Shown here in pieces: positions 4,491 to 9,912 of a stretch of 9,912 nt of DNA. Location: NCBI GenBank assembly GCA_017964055.1, contig JAGCSS010000299.1, positions 1 through 9,912 on the forward strand. Direction: 5' to 3'. Source of the DNA: Lachnospiraceae bacterium. Its GTDB lineage: Bacteria > Bacillota > Clostridia > Lachnospirales > Lachnospiraceae. The translations under genes were made by a program, and so were the position numbers. Every line of letters begins with the position of its first letter. The first letter of the stretch is position 1. The notes below the pieces were generated by a model. It did no database searches, was not told where the DNA came from, and saw nothing but the letters and a program-made list of their open reading frames with translations.

Positions 4491-6260
4491 TTATTCAAAT
4501 ATGCGCCATCCGCAGATAAATCTCGAGGACCACCACGAGCTGAGCTTTCTGTGGCAGATCTTGCCCTGCGAGGAGGATGCGTCGATAACGGTCCCGTTCT
4601 CGCCGATGATGCCGACATGACCGGTAACCACGATGATATCTCCTGCCTTTAAGCTGCTGTAGTTCGTGATCTTCTTATATTTGCCGACCGTACGCCAGCC
4701 CTTTGATGTGATATAGCTCTGCTTTACGCCGACCTGGTTCAGACACCAGTAAACGAAGCCGGAACAGTCGAACTGGTTGGGTCCCTTAGCGCCCCATACA
4801 TACTTACAGCCGAGCTTCGAGAGAGCAACCTTTAAGAGTGCCTCAACGGAACCCGATCCCGCGTATCCGGTATCTACCGCTCCGCCGCCGTTGCCGCCTC
4901 CGCCGCCCGTCGTGGTATCGTTTGCCTTTACCACGCTGCTGCCGGTGAGCTTTGCCATGGTCTTTGCGCCGACATTACCGTCAACGGAGAGACCGTTCTT
5001 TTTCTGGAATGCCTTTACAGCCTTATCGGTCACTTCGCCGAAGTATCCGGTATCGCTGCCGTTGCTCATGTAGCCGTACTTGATGAGCAGCTGCTGTACA
5101 CGTTTTACGGTATCGCCCTCATCGCCGATCAGCAGACCGTTCGGAACCGCGCTGCCGCTGTCGAGAACATCGCGTGTGCTGGGTCCGAGGTAACCGTCAA
5201 CGACCAGATTGTTGCGCGACTGGAAGAGCTTGACCGCCGCAAGGGTATCGTTTCCGTAGTTTCCGTCGGGTGCGGTGGTCAGATAACCGAGCTCCTTCAG
5301 CCGCTTCTGACACTCGAGCACCACATCGCTCCGGTCGCCGAAGCTTAAGAGATTTGCCACAACCTCGTCGCTGTACATCAGCTCTATGGTCATTTCTCCG
5401 ACCTTACCGTCCGCGTCGAGCCAGTTTGCCGACTGCAGGGCCTTTACGGCCTTATCGGTGGACTCGTCGAATCTGCCGTTTATCGATTTCTTGGAATCGA
5501 GATAGCCGAGCTCGTAGAGACGCTGCTGGATGCGCTTGATATCATCGCCCACCATGCCGAGCTTTGCCGTATAATGCTTTGCCTCTCCCGAAAGGAGAAT
5601 GCCTAAGCTCTCCTCGCCGAGCACGCCGTCTTCCTTCAGTTCGTTCTGTCGCTGGAACAGCTTGACCGCCTGCGTCGTGATGCTTCCGTAGTACTGCGTG
5701 GGCTCCGCGGACTCCATGAATCCCAGATCCATCAGCAGCTGCTGGATGTATGCGACCGTCGGGTCGGAAACGCCGTTGTAGTATAGCTTCAAGAACTCGA
5801 TCGTGGAAAGATCGATCGTGGAAAGATCGAAGGTTTCCGTATCGGGATCGGTCTCATCATCAAAAAGATCCGGATTTGCCGCGGCATACGCCGAGACCGT
5901 CTCATAATGCTCGCTGATATAGAAATTCACCAGCTGTGTCTCCAGATCCGTGGCATAATCAGAGGAAAGCAGCGCATTTGCCACCGTAAACGCGGCATCG
6001 GAAATGCCGTCTTCCGCGCCCGAATCATCTACGCAGACATCATCAGGCGAGGGCTCGGGAGCCGCGATCTCGTCGATATTCACGGAGTTTTCCGCCGCCA
6101 GCACGGTCTTTGTACGCTCGTCGGAGCCGGCAAGACTCCTGCCGTCCTCAGCGATGCTGTCCCTGACGCTGGTCTTAAGGTCCGCGTCCGAGCATCCCGC
6201 CAGAGTTCCGAGCGCCAGACACGCTATTAAAAACAATGAAATAAGCTTTTTCAACTTCAT
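4491..6260 (-). CDS. NlpC/P60 lipoprotein with four peptidoglycan-binding repeats
   Basis: A probable surface-anchored cell-wall peptidase of 589 aa. The N terminus is a lipoprotein signal: a KLKK basic end, a hydrophobic stretch and the lipobox LAGC with C23 as the lipidated cysteine. An acidic, low-complexity segment (24-160) follows. Next come four PG_binding_1-type repeats at about 164-224, 235-297, 306-367 and 377-439, each with the LGY/LGF and AVK-F/LQ pattern and a DG--G turn. A glycine-rich linker (453-460) leads to a C-terminal NlpC/P60 domain (472-589). C499 in FDCSGF and H548 in TGHVGI are the expected catalytic pair; D560 stands where the third residue is usually His, Asn or Gln. 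The ATG at 6260 has AAGGG 9 bases upstream, better than the TTG at 6266. It begins 12 bases after galK, so the two are probably cotranscribed. Confidence 0.93.
   Translation of the reverse strand: MKLKKLISLFLIACLALGTLAGCSDADLKTSVRDSIAEDGRSLAGSDERTKTVLAAENSVNIDEIAAPEPSPDDVCVDDSGAEDGISDAAFTVANALLSSDYATDLETQLVNFYISEHYETVSAYAAANPDLFDDETDPDTETFDLSTIDLSTIEFLKLYYNGVSDPTVAYIQQLLMDLGFMESAEPTQYYGSITTQAVKLFQRQNELKEDGVLGEESLGILLSGEAKHYTAKLGMVGDDIKRIQQRLYELGYLDSKKSINGRFDESTDKAVKALQSANWLDADGKVGEMTIELMYSDEVVANLLSFGDRSDVVLECQKRLKELGYLTTAPDGNYGNDTLAAVKLFQSRNNLVVDGYLGPSTRDVLDSGSAVPNGLLIGDEGDTVKRVQQLLIKYGYMSNGSDTGYFGEVTDKAVKAFQKKNGLSVDGNVGAKTMAKLTGSSVVKANDTTTGGGGGNGGGAVDTGYAGSGSVEALLKVALSKLGCKYVWGAKGPNQFDCSGFVYWCLNQVGVKQSYITSKGWRTVGKYKKITNYSSLKAGDIIVVTGHVGIIGENGTVIDASSSQGKICHRKLSSWWSSRFICGWRIFE
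5797..5830. repeat. 15-bp in-frame tandem repeat inside the lipoprotein gene
   Basis: The unit TCGATCGTGGAAAGA occurs twice in direct succession, followed by the first four bases of a third copy. On the minus strand it encodes DLSTI twice (residues 145-154), just ahead of the first peptidoglycan-binding repeat. Being a multiple of three, it can expand or contract without breaking the frame. Confidence 0.9.
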
Positions 6261-6269
6261 ACGCAATAT

Positions 6270-6274
6270 CCCTT
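6270..6274 (-). promoter_or_regulatory. Shine-Dalgarno site of the lipoprotein gene, overlapping the galK stop
   Basis: AAGGG on the minus strand shares its first two bases with the galK TAA and lies 9 bases before the ATG at 6260. The overlap suggests coupled translation. Confidence 0.7.
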
Positions 6275-7436
6275 ACAATTCAACAGGTCCGTCACCTATA
6301 TCCACTACATAAAAGTCGGCATCGTAGCCTATCTTTTCGGCATAGATCCTTCCGACATTCTTGATGAAATCGTCTACCTTTTCCGCTCTTACCATGCTGA
6401 CCGTACAGCCTCCGAAGCCTGCCCCGGTCATGCGCGCGCCGATGACTCCGGGCTGCTCCCATGCCGCCTCAACAAGCGTGTCGAGCTCTTTGCCGGTAAC
6501 CTCGTAGTCGTCGCGCAGCGAGACATGCGATGCGTTCATCAGCTCGCCGAATCTCGCGATATCGTTCCTTCCGAGTGCCTCAACGGCCTCTATCGTCCTT
6601 CTGTTCTCGTATACGGCATGCTTTGCGCGCTTTGCCTCAACGGGGCTGGTGATCGCGGATCTGCACTTCTCGAAGCCCGCCTCGTCGAGTGCTCCCCATG
6701 ACGCCGCATTGCATACGGTCTGTATCTGCGAGAGCGCATGCTCGCACTCCGCGCGGCGCTCGTTGTACTTTGAATCCCCGAGGCCTCTCTTTTTATTTGT
6801 ATTGCCGATGACCAGACGGATGCCGTCCAGCTTCACCGGAACATATTCGTATTTGAGCGTCGCGGTGTCAAGGAAGATGGCGCTGTCCTTTTTGCCCATC
6901 GCAATCGCGAACTGGTCCATGATGCCGCAGTTGACTCCGACGTATTTATTCTCTGCGTACTGCCCGTAGATCGCCGAATTGAACATATCGGTGTCAAAGC
7001 CGAAAAGTTCGATGAGTACCTTTGCAACAAGTATCTCGAGCGATGCCGACGAAGAAAGCCCCGAGCCGTTCGGAATGGTTCCCTTACAGTAAAAATCAAA
7101 GCCCGTATCGGCAGCAAAGCCGTGCTCCTTAAATGCCCAGATAACGCCCTTTGCGTATCTGGTCCACTGCTCTTCGGGTCTGTTCACAAGATCGTCGATC
7201 GAGCTCTCGATAACGCCGACCTCCTCGAAATTCTCCGAGTAAAACCTGAGTGTGCGGTCGTTTCTCTTGCGCACCGCCGCGTAGGTTCCGATGGTCAGCG
7301 CACAGGGAAATACATGACCCCCGTTATAGTCGGTATGCTCTCCGATCAGATTGACTCTGCCGGGAGCAAAAAATACCCTGATATCTCCGTCTCCTCCGAA
7401 TACTTTTTTAAAGCCTTCGATCATTTTCTCTTTCAT
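6273..7436 (-). CDS. galK: Galactokinase
   Basis: A GHMP-family kinase that phosphorylates alpha-D-galactose with ATP, the first committed Leloir step, in the cytosol. The 387-aa length is typical. The galactokinase signature GRVNLIGEHTDYNGG spans 26-40 (R27, E33, D36), the ATP-binding GHMP motif PNGSGLSSSASLE is at 122-134, the catalytic Asp is D174 in GIMDQF, and motif 3 GARMTGAGFGGC is at 333-344. The ATG at 7436 has GGAGGAG 5 bases upstream; the earlier in-frame start at 7481 overlaps the ispF stop and adds residues outside the family's start. galT and galE are not adjacent. The gene lies between ispF (51 bases upstream) and the lipoprotein gene (12 bases downstream), an unusual setting for galK. 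Confidence 0.97.
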   Translation of the reverse strand: MKEKMIEGFKKVFGGDGDIRVFFAPGRVNLIGEHTDYNGGHVFPCALTIGTYAAVRKRNDRTLRFYSENFEEVGVIESSIDDLVNRPEEQWTRYAKGVIWAFKEHGFAADTGFDFYCKGTIPNGSGLSSSASLEILVAKVLIELFGFDTDMFNSAIYGQYAENKYVGVNCGIMDQFAIAMGKKDSAIFLDTATLKYEYVPVKLDGIRLVIGNTNKKRGLGDSKYNERRAECEHALSQIQTVCNAASWGALDEAGFEKCRSAITSPVEAKRAKHAVYENRRTIEAVEALGRNDIARFGELMNASHVSLRDDYEVTGKELDTLVEAAWEQPGVIGARMTGAGFGGCTVSMVRAEKVDDFIKNVGRIYAEKIGYDADFYVVDIGDGPVEL

Positions 7437-7441
7437 TATCT

Positions 7442-7448
7442 CTCCTCC
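7442..7448 (-). promoter_or_regulatory. Strong Shine-Dalgarno site of galK beside a short stem
   Basis: GGAGGAG on the minus strand lies 5 bases before the ATG at 7436. Just upstream, CCGGAT and ATCCGG (within 7449-7473) can pair, with the 3' arm next to the ribosome site, so the stem could affect access to it. Confidence 0.65.
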
Positions 7449-7487
7449 CCGGATCCGCTTATCCGCATCCGGCAACGTCAAAATATG

Positions 7488-8030
7488 TCATCCGCGCATC
7501 GGACAGGTTCTGCCGCATCCTCCGCAGCCTGCCGCCGGTGCCGCCATCGTCATGTCGGCAACATTTTCCAGCAGGCATACCGCCTGTGCCGCGATCCCGA
7601 GACCCTCACCGGTAAATCCGAGTCCTTCCTCGGTCGTAGCCTTGATGTTCACGCGGTCCTCATCTATCCCGAGCGTGTCGGCTATATTCTTCCGCATCTG
7701 CGGTATATAGGCAGCCAGCTTCGGCCGCTGCGCAATGACAGTGGCGTCGATATTGCCCACGATGTAGAGCTTTGATCCTATCAGCTCACCGGTCTCCTTT
7801 AACAGGAGCAGGCTCGATATATCCTTATATTTTGCGTCGCTGTCGGGAAAATGCGTCCCGATGTCTCCGAGCGCTGCGGCCCCGAGCATGGCATCCATTA
7901 TCGCATGCAGGAGCACATCGGCATCCGAATGTCCGAGCAGTCCCAGCTCATAGGGGATATTCACTCCGCCGATGATCAGGTCACGCCCTTCGGTCAGCCT
8001 GTGTACGTCATAACCCGTTCCAACTCTCAT
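7488..8030 (-). CDS. ispF: 2-C-methyl-D-erythritol 2,4-cyclodiphosphate synthase with Cys-rich tail
   Basis: Catalyses cyclisation of CDP-methylerythritol phosphate with loss of CMP, in the MEP pathway of isoprenoid synthesis. The metal ligands D8 and H10 (GYDVHR) and H42 (LLHAIMDA) are present, as are the conserved [11 protein letters not shown] (55-65) and [15 protein letters not shown] (131-145) blocks. The usual trimeric enzyme is about 155-160 aa. This one has 180, with an extra tail after residue 157 that ends in CGGCGRTC (C169, C172, C176). The tail is in frame, with no sign of a sequencing shift. The ATG has AAAGGA 8 bases upstream. It follows rex by 42 bases. ispD, its frequent partner, is absent from this window. 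Confidence 0.96.
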   Translation of the reverse strand: MRVGTGYDVHRLTEGRDLIIGGVNIPYELGLLGHSDADVLLHAIMDAMLGAAALGDIGTHFPDSDAKYKDISSLLLLKETGELIGSKLYIVGNIDATVIAQRPKLAAYIPQMRKNIADTLGIDEDRVNIKATTEEGLGFTGEGLGIAAQAVCLLENVADMTMAAPAAGCGGCGRTCPMRG

Positions 8031-8072
8031 AACGGTAGTCCTTTTCCTGATACATTTTCCGCCGTACGGACA

Positions 8073-8684
8073 TCAATCGCCCGTAATAACGTTAAGATGC
8101 GCGAGCGAGAGCGCAAGGTTCTCCTGCCTTACGTTAACGTCCTCGGGTACCTTAAGCTTACAGGGCGCGAAATTGAGTATGCCCTTTATACCGGCCGCAA
8201 TGATCATGTCGCAGGTCTGCTGCGCCGCAGCTGCGGGCACGGTAAGGATAGCGAGCTTGATGCCGTTCTCGCGGCAGAATGACTCGCATTTGTCCAGAGG
8301 GTATATTTCCAGACCGTCGGGACCCACTCCGCATTTCGCGTTGTCCGTGTCAAAAGCGGCCTTTATCTCTATGCCGTATTCCTTAAAGCCCTTATATCCG
8401 AGAAGCGCAAGTCCGAGCTTACCTGCTCCGATTATGACCGCGCCGGTACAGGTGCGCACTCCGAGCATATCCTCAAGGTCCTTGATGAGCGCGGCAGTCT
8501 CGTAACCGATCTTCGGTCTTCCGCTTCCGCATACCGCGGCCAGATCCTTACGCACCTGAACCTCACCGAGTCCGAGTGCATTCGCTATCCTGGTCGCCGA
8601 GATAGTCTCTGTCTCAATACTTCTTACATACTGCAAATAGTCCGGCAGTCTTCCGAGCGTAGCCCGGGCCACACGTTCCTGCAT
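8073..8684 (-). CDS. rex: Redox-sensing transcriptional repressor Rex
   Basis: A dimeric repressor that binds DNA when NAD+ is high and releases it when NADH is bound, controlling fermentation and redox genes. Residues 1-75 are a winged helix (recognition segment GEVQVRKDLAAVCGSGRPKIGYE, about 40-62), and 80-170 a Rossmann fold with the dinucleotide motif GAGKLG (86-91) and NFAP (171-174). The family-typical helix after NFAP, which swaps between subunits, follows. At 203 aa it is close to the usual 205-215. The ATG has AAAGGGAG 8 bases upstream. It is the first gene of the minus-strand run. I see no canonical Rex box (TTGT-A-N-T-ACAA type) in its own upstream region. Confidence 0.94.
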   Translation of the reverse strand: MQERVARATLGRLPDYLQYVRSIETETISATRIANALGLGEVQVRKDLAAVCGSGRPKIGYETAALIKDLEDMLGVRTCTGAVIIGAGKLGLALLGYKGFKEYGIEIKAAFDTDNAKCGVGPDGLEIYPLDKCESFCRENGIKLAILTVPAAAAQQTCDMIIAAGIKGILNFAPCKLKVPEDVNVRQENLALSLAHLNVITGD

Positions 8685-8710
8685 CGTCTTAACTCCCTTT
8701 CACTATTTAT

Positions 8711-8725
8711 GCGGACATTGTCCGC
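8711..8725. promoter_or_regulatory. 15-bp palindrome at the rex transcription start
   Basis: GCGGACA and TGTCCGC flank a single T, a perfect dyad located at about +1 to +16 of the predicted rex transcript. It could be an operator, or a 5'-terminal RNA hairpin (6 bp, 3-base loop) that shields the message. It does not match the Rex consensus. Confidence 0.5.
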
Positions 8726-8732
8726 CTAATAT

Positions 8733-8761
8733 ATAATATAGATTTTCTGTCGTTTTGTAAA
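8733..8761 (-). promoter_or_regulatory. Promoter of the rex-led gene run
   Basis: On the minus strand TTTACA (8761-8756) and TATTAT (8738-8733) are separated by 17 bases, each one mismatch from consensus. Transcription would start near 8726, about 42 bases before the rex ATG. Confidence 0.7.
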
Positions 8762-8770
8762 TCTATTTAT

Positions 8771-8789
8771 GCTTTTTTCATAAAAAAGC
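8771..8789. promoter_or_regulatory. AT-rich palindrome between divergent rex and tRNA promoters
   Basis: GCTTTTTT and AAAAAAGC flank CAT, a perfect 8-bp dyad between the two divergent promoters, followed by A and T tracts (8791-8803). It may be an operator or bent DNA. The tracts lie about 20-35 bases upstream of the tRNA -35, where an UP element would act. Confidence 0.4.
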
Positions 8790-8823
8790 GAAGAAAAATT
8801 TTTATGAAACCGAAATATTCTTC

Positions 8824-8852
8824 TTGACAAAGGATAACGGGCGCAATATAAT
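8824..8852 (+). promoter_or_regulatory. Perfect-consensus promoter of the tRNA-Val/tRNA-Met unit
   Basis: TTGACA (8824-8829) and TATAAT (8847-8852) both match consensus exactly, with a 17-base spacer and AT-rich DNA upstream. Transcription would begin near 8859, about 25 bases before tRNA-Val. Confidence 0.92.
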
Positions 8853-8883
8853 ATCTGATGTTGCGGCGGTAAGTGTCGCATAT

Positions 8884-8956
8884 GGGATCTTAGCTCAGCT
8901 GGGAGAGCATCTGCCTTACAAGCAGAGGGTCATAGGTTCGAGCCCTATAGGTCCCA
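8884..8956 (+). tRNA. tRNA-Val(TAC)
   Basis: A complete cloverleaf: acceptor GGGATCT/AGGTCCC with one G-U pair, D stem GCTC/GAGC, anticodon stem TCTGC/GCAGA around CTTACAA, T stem ATAGG/CCTAT with loop TTCGAGC, and discriminator A. The anticodon TAC decodes valine GUN codons. No CCA is encoded. It is the first gene of the plus-strand tRNA unit. Confidence 0.96.
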
Positions 8957-9107
8957 GTAACTGGATTCTCCGCACTGCGGAGAATCCATCCAAACTTCGA
9001 TTTGAAAAGATAGCGATGGTTCAACGCATCTTTTCAAAGTTTGGACGGCGAAGCCGGTTACGGTCTTGCTGAGGTGTTTTCGAAGCAAGACTTCCTCAGT
9101 TTATTAT
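8957..9107 (+). other. Highly structured spacer between tRNA-Val and tRNA-Met
   Basis: The spacer starts at the first base after tRNA-Val and ends at the base before tRNA-Met. An outer stem pairs 8957-8964 with 9054-9061 (one G-U). Within it are a perfect hairpin with 12-base arms around one base (8963-8987, whose first two bases compete with the outer stem), a long arm (8989-8995 with 9039-9045, then 9001-9011 with 9028-9038, separated by a 5-base one-sided bulge TTCGA), and a small GGC-GAA-GCC hairpin (9047-9055). A second fold (9063-9099) has two overlapping stems, CTTGCT-type and CTGAGG/CCTCAG. There is no ORF. It must be transcribed with the tRNAs, since I see neither terminator nor promoter inside. 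It may guide tRNA processing or be an inserted palindromic repeat. Confidence 0.7.
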
Positions 9108-9181
9108 GGCGAAGTAGCTCAGTTGGCCAGAGCACGCGGTTCATACCCGCGGTGTCGAGGGTTCAAATCCCCCCTTCGCTA
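9108..9181 (+). tRNA. tRNA-Met(CAT), elongator type
   Basis: A complete cloverleaf: acceptor GGCGAAG/CTTCGCT with a G1-U72 pair, D stem GCTC/GAGC, anticodon stem CGCGG/CCGCG around TTCATAC, T stem GAGGG/CCCCC with a G-C-rich but imperfect first pair, loop TTCAAAT, and discriminator A. The CAT anticodon could mean elongator Met, initiator Met or lysidine-modified Ile. The GGCG start, the TTCATAC loop and the lack of a C1-A72 mismatch favour elongator Met. No CCA is encoded. Confidence 0.9.
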
Positions 9182-9194
9182 CTGTCTGAAAAAT

Positions 9195-9240
9195 GATGGG
9201 AAACGTTGATATTAGGCGTTTCCCGTCTTTTTTTCTTCTT
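9195..9240 (+). terminator. Rho-independent terminator of the tRNA-Val/tRNA-Met unit
   Basis: An 11-bp stem (9195-9205 with 9217-9227, one G-U) with an 11-base loop is followed by a T tract (CTTTTTTTCTTCTTT), beginning 14 bases after tRNA-Met. Confidence 0.93.
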
Positions 9241-9267
9241 TCATATAATCATGTAAATTGATGACTT

Positions 9268-9669
9268 TTGAGTACAATTCTTCAAGAGAACTATGAATCA
9301 TTTCAAGATTTTTGTAGATTTCACAATCATTTTTTCGGGCACGAATTAGATTTGTCGTTTGAAGAGTGGATAAAAAAACCTCAGACTTTGTTCGATCTCA
9401 GTAAAGAATATGATGTCGGCTACATCAATCAGGATAACGAAGATCAAGACGAGCCTGTATCAAAGATAGAAATACTCGAAGAAATGATCGCTTGCATATT
9501 AAAAGAGCTCAAAATAAGTGTTGATGTTGATGCGATTACTCGTTGCATAGAAAATACCAGATATGCTGGAACCCTGAATTATGAAAAAATGGACAATAGT
9601 CCGCACGACATTTCTATTGCCGCATCATTGCTAAAACTAAAAGAGCATGATTTCGTAATTCATCATTAA
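9268..9669 (+). CDS. Hypothetical protein (133 aa), AT-rich, weak start
   Basis: I do not recognise this protein. It is soluble in character, with no signal peptide or membrane segment, and mixes aromatic residues (residues 10-36: SFQDF, HNHFF, SFEEWI) with an acidic stretch (NQDNEDQDEP, 54-63), a probable amphipathic helix (66-82) and a final helix (119-127). The only start in frame near the front is a TTG at 9268, preceded by a stop at 9262 and with no purine-rich ribosome site. The N terminus may therefore be missing, or the ORF may be a remnant. Its base composition is clearly more AT-rich than the genes from 439 to 8684, and it lies just past the tRNA terminator, so horizontal acquisition is plausible. 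Its 3' end overlaps the opposing ORF by 56 bases. Confidence 0.5.
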   Translation: MSTILQENYESFQDFCRFHNHFFGHELDLSFEEWIKKPQTLFDLSKEYDVGYINQDNEDQDEPVSKIEILEEMIACILKELKISVDVDAITRCIENTRYAGTLNYEKMDNSPHDISIAASLLKLKEHDFVIHH

Positions 9670-9912
9670 CAAAGCTGCGTAAAATGTGCGGCTTCTTTCT
9701 GTGTTCATTGCGTTTTTTTCCTTGTTTTCGATTGAAGTCTCTGCAAATTTGCTCTTTGATTTTATCACAAATTGCAGCATCTCGACCTGAACAATGGAAC
9801 TGTTCGATTCCACCTTTACCGCAATATCTTTCGCAAAAGTCCATTACAGCACGATATGCTTCTTCAGGTGTATTGATTTCAAATTTGCCGTAGAATGAGG
9901 ATGTGTATTTAG
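9614..9912 (-). CDS. Partial CDS, C-terminal part of an unrecognised protein
   Basis: An open frame enters from the right edge and runs 98 codons to a TAG. I do not recognise the family. The visible part reads as a real protein: an aromatic start (SFYGKFEI), a helix (TPEEAYRAVMDFCERYC), a GGIEQFHCSG segment, a second helix (AAICDKIKEQICRDFN), then a strongly basic stretch (RKQGKKRNEHRKK). Five cysteines are present in about 40 residues. The last 18 codons run antisense to the end of the 9268-9669 ORF and look less protein-like. An internal ATG at 9844 has no ribosome site, so the true start is probably beyond the window. Composition is AT-rich like its convergent neighbour. Confidence 0.5.
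   Translation of the reverse strand, partial: KYTSSFYGKFEINTPEEAYRAVMDFCERYCGKGGIEQFHCSGRDAAICDKIKEQICRDFNRKQGKKRNEHRKKPHILRSFVNDELRNHALLVLAMMRQ
9671..9700 (+). terminator. Possible terminator after the 9268-9669 ORF
   Basis: AAGCTGC (9672-9678) pairs with GCGGCTT (9688-9694), one G-U, around a 9-base loop and is followed by CTTTCTG. The T run is short. It starts 2 bases after the stop codon, but lies inside the opposing ORF. Confidence 0.4.

Noticed and set aside
7437..7481. Upstream in-frame start extending GalK by 15 residues
   Set aside because: It overlaps the ispF stop, lacks a ribosome site, and the strong GGAGGAG points to 7436.
8685..8823. Canonical Rex-binding site upstream of rex
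   Set aside because: TTGT half-sites occur singly, but I found no TTGT-N-ACAA dyad of the right spacing.
9108..9181. Initiator tRNA-fMet or tRNA-Ile(CAT) in place of elongator Met
   Set aside because: Position 1-72 is G-U rather than the C-A mismatch of fMet, and the loop and acceptor match the Firmicutes elongator; Ile(CAT) cannot be wholly excluded but fits less well.

Overview
The window looks like a chromosomal segment of a moderately GC-rich Gram-positive anaerobe in the class Clostridia, possibly Lachnospiraceae-like. Four things point there: the Firmicutes gene order cysE-cysS-mrnC-rlmB, a Rex repressor, purine-rich Shine-Dalgarno sites, and four tRNA genes with no encoded CCA. This placement is inferred from gene content and order, not from a database comparison.

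Layout. On the minus strand, bases 75-374 hold a tRNA-Thr(GGT)/tRNA-Pro(AGG) unit with a consensus promoter and a strong terminator. Also on the minus strand, from about 8740 down to 439, is a long co-directional run: rex, ispF, galK, a four-repeat NlpC/P60 lipoprotein, a 181-bp element bounded by perfect inverted repeats, cysE, cysS, mrnC, rlmB, and a small acidic protein with its own promoter and structured leader. On the plus strand, from 8824, a perfect-consensus promoter drives tRNA-Val(TAC) and tRNA-Met(CAT). These two are separated by a highly folded 151-bp spacer and followed by a terminator. After that terminator the sequence turns AT-rich and holds an unrecognised 133-codon ORF without a clear ribosome site, plus the C-terminal part of a second unrecognised protein entering from the right edge on the minus strand.

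How the genes fit together. rex encodes the NADH/NAD+ sensor, ispF a step of the MEP isoprenoid pathway, galK galactose phosphorylation, and the lipoprotein a probable cell-wall peptidase. cysE makes O-acetylserine for cysteine synthesis and cysS charges tRNA-Cys. mrnC and rlmB mature and methylate 23S rRNA. In Bacillus subtilis the comparable cluster reads ispD-ispF-gltX-cysE-cysS-mrnC-rlmB, with a tRNA-Cys T-box before cysE. Here ispD and gltX are not adjacent, galK plus the lipoprotein gene occupy their interval, and the leader position before cysE holds the inverted-repeat element instead of a recognisable T-box.

The best candidates for something undescribed are the two multi-branched palindromic elements (4310-4490 and 8957-9107). 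The first could be a MITE-like mobile element or a cis-acting RNA; the second lies inside a tRNA transcript. Copy number and covariation across genomes would decide.
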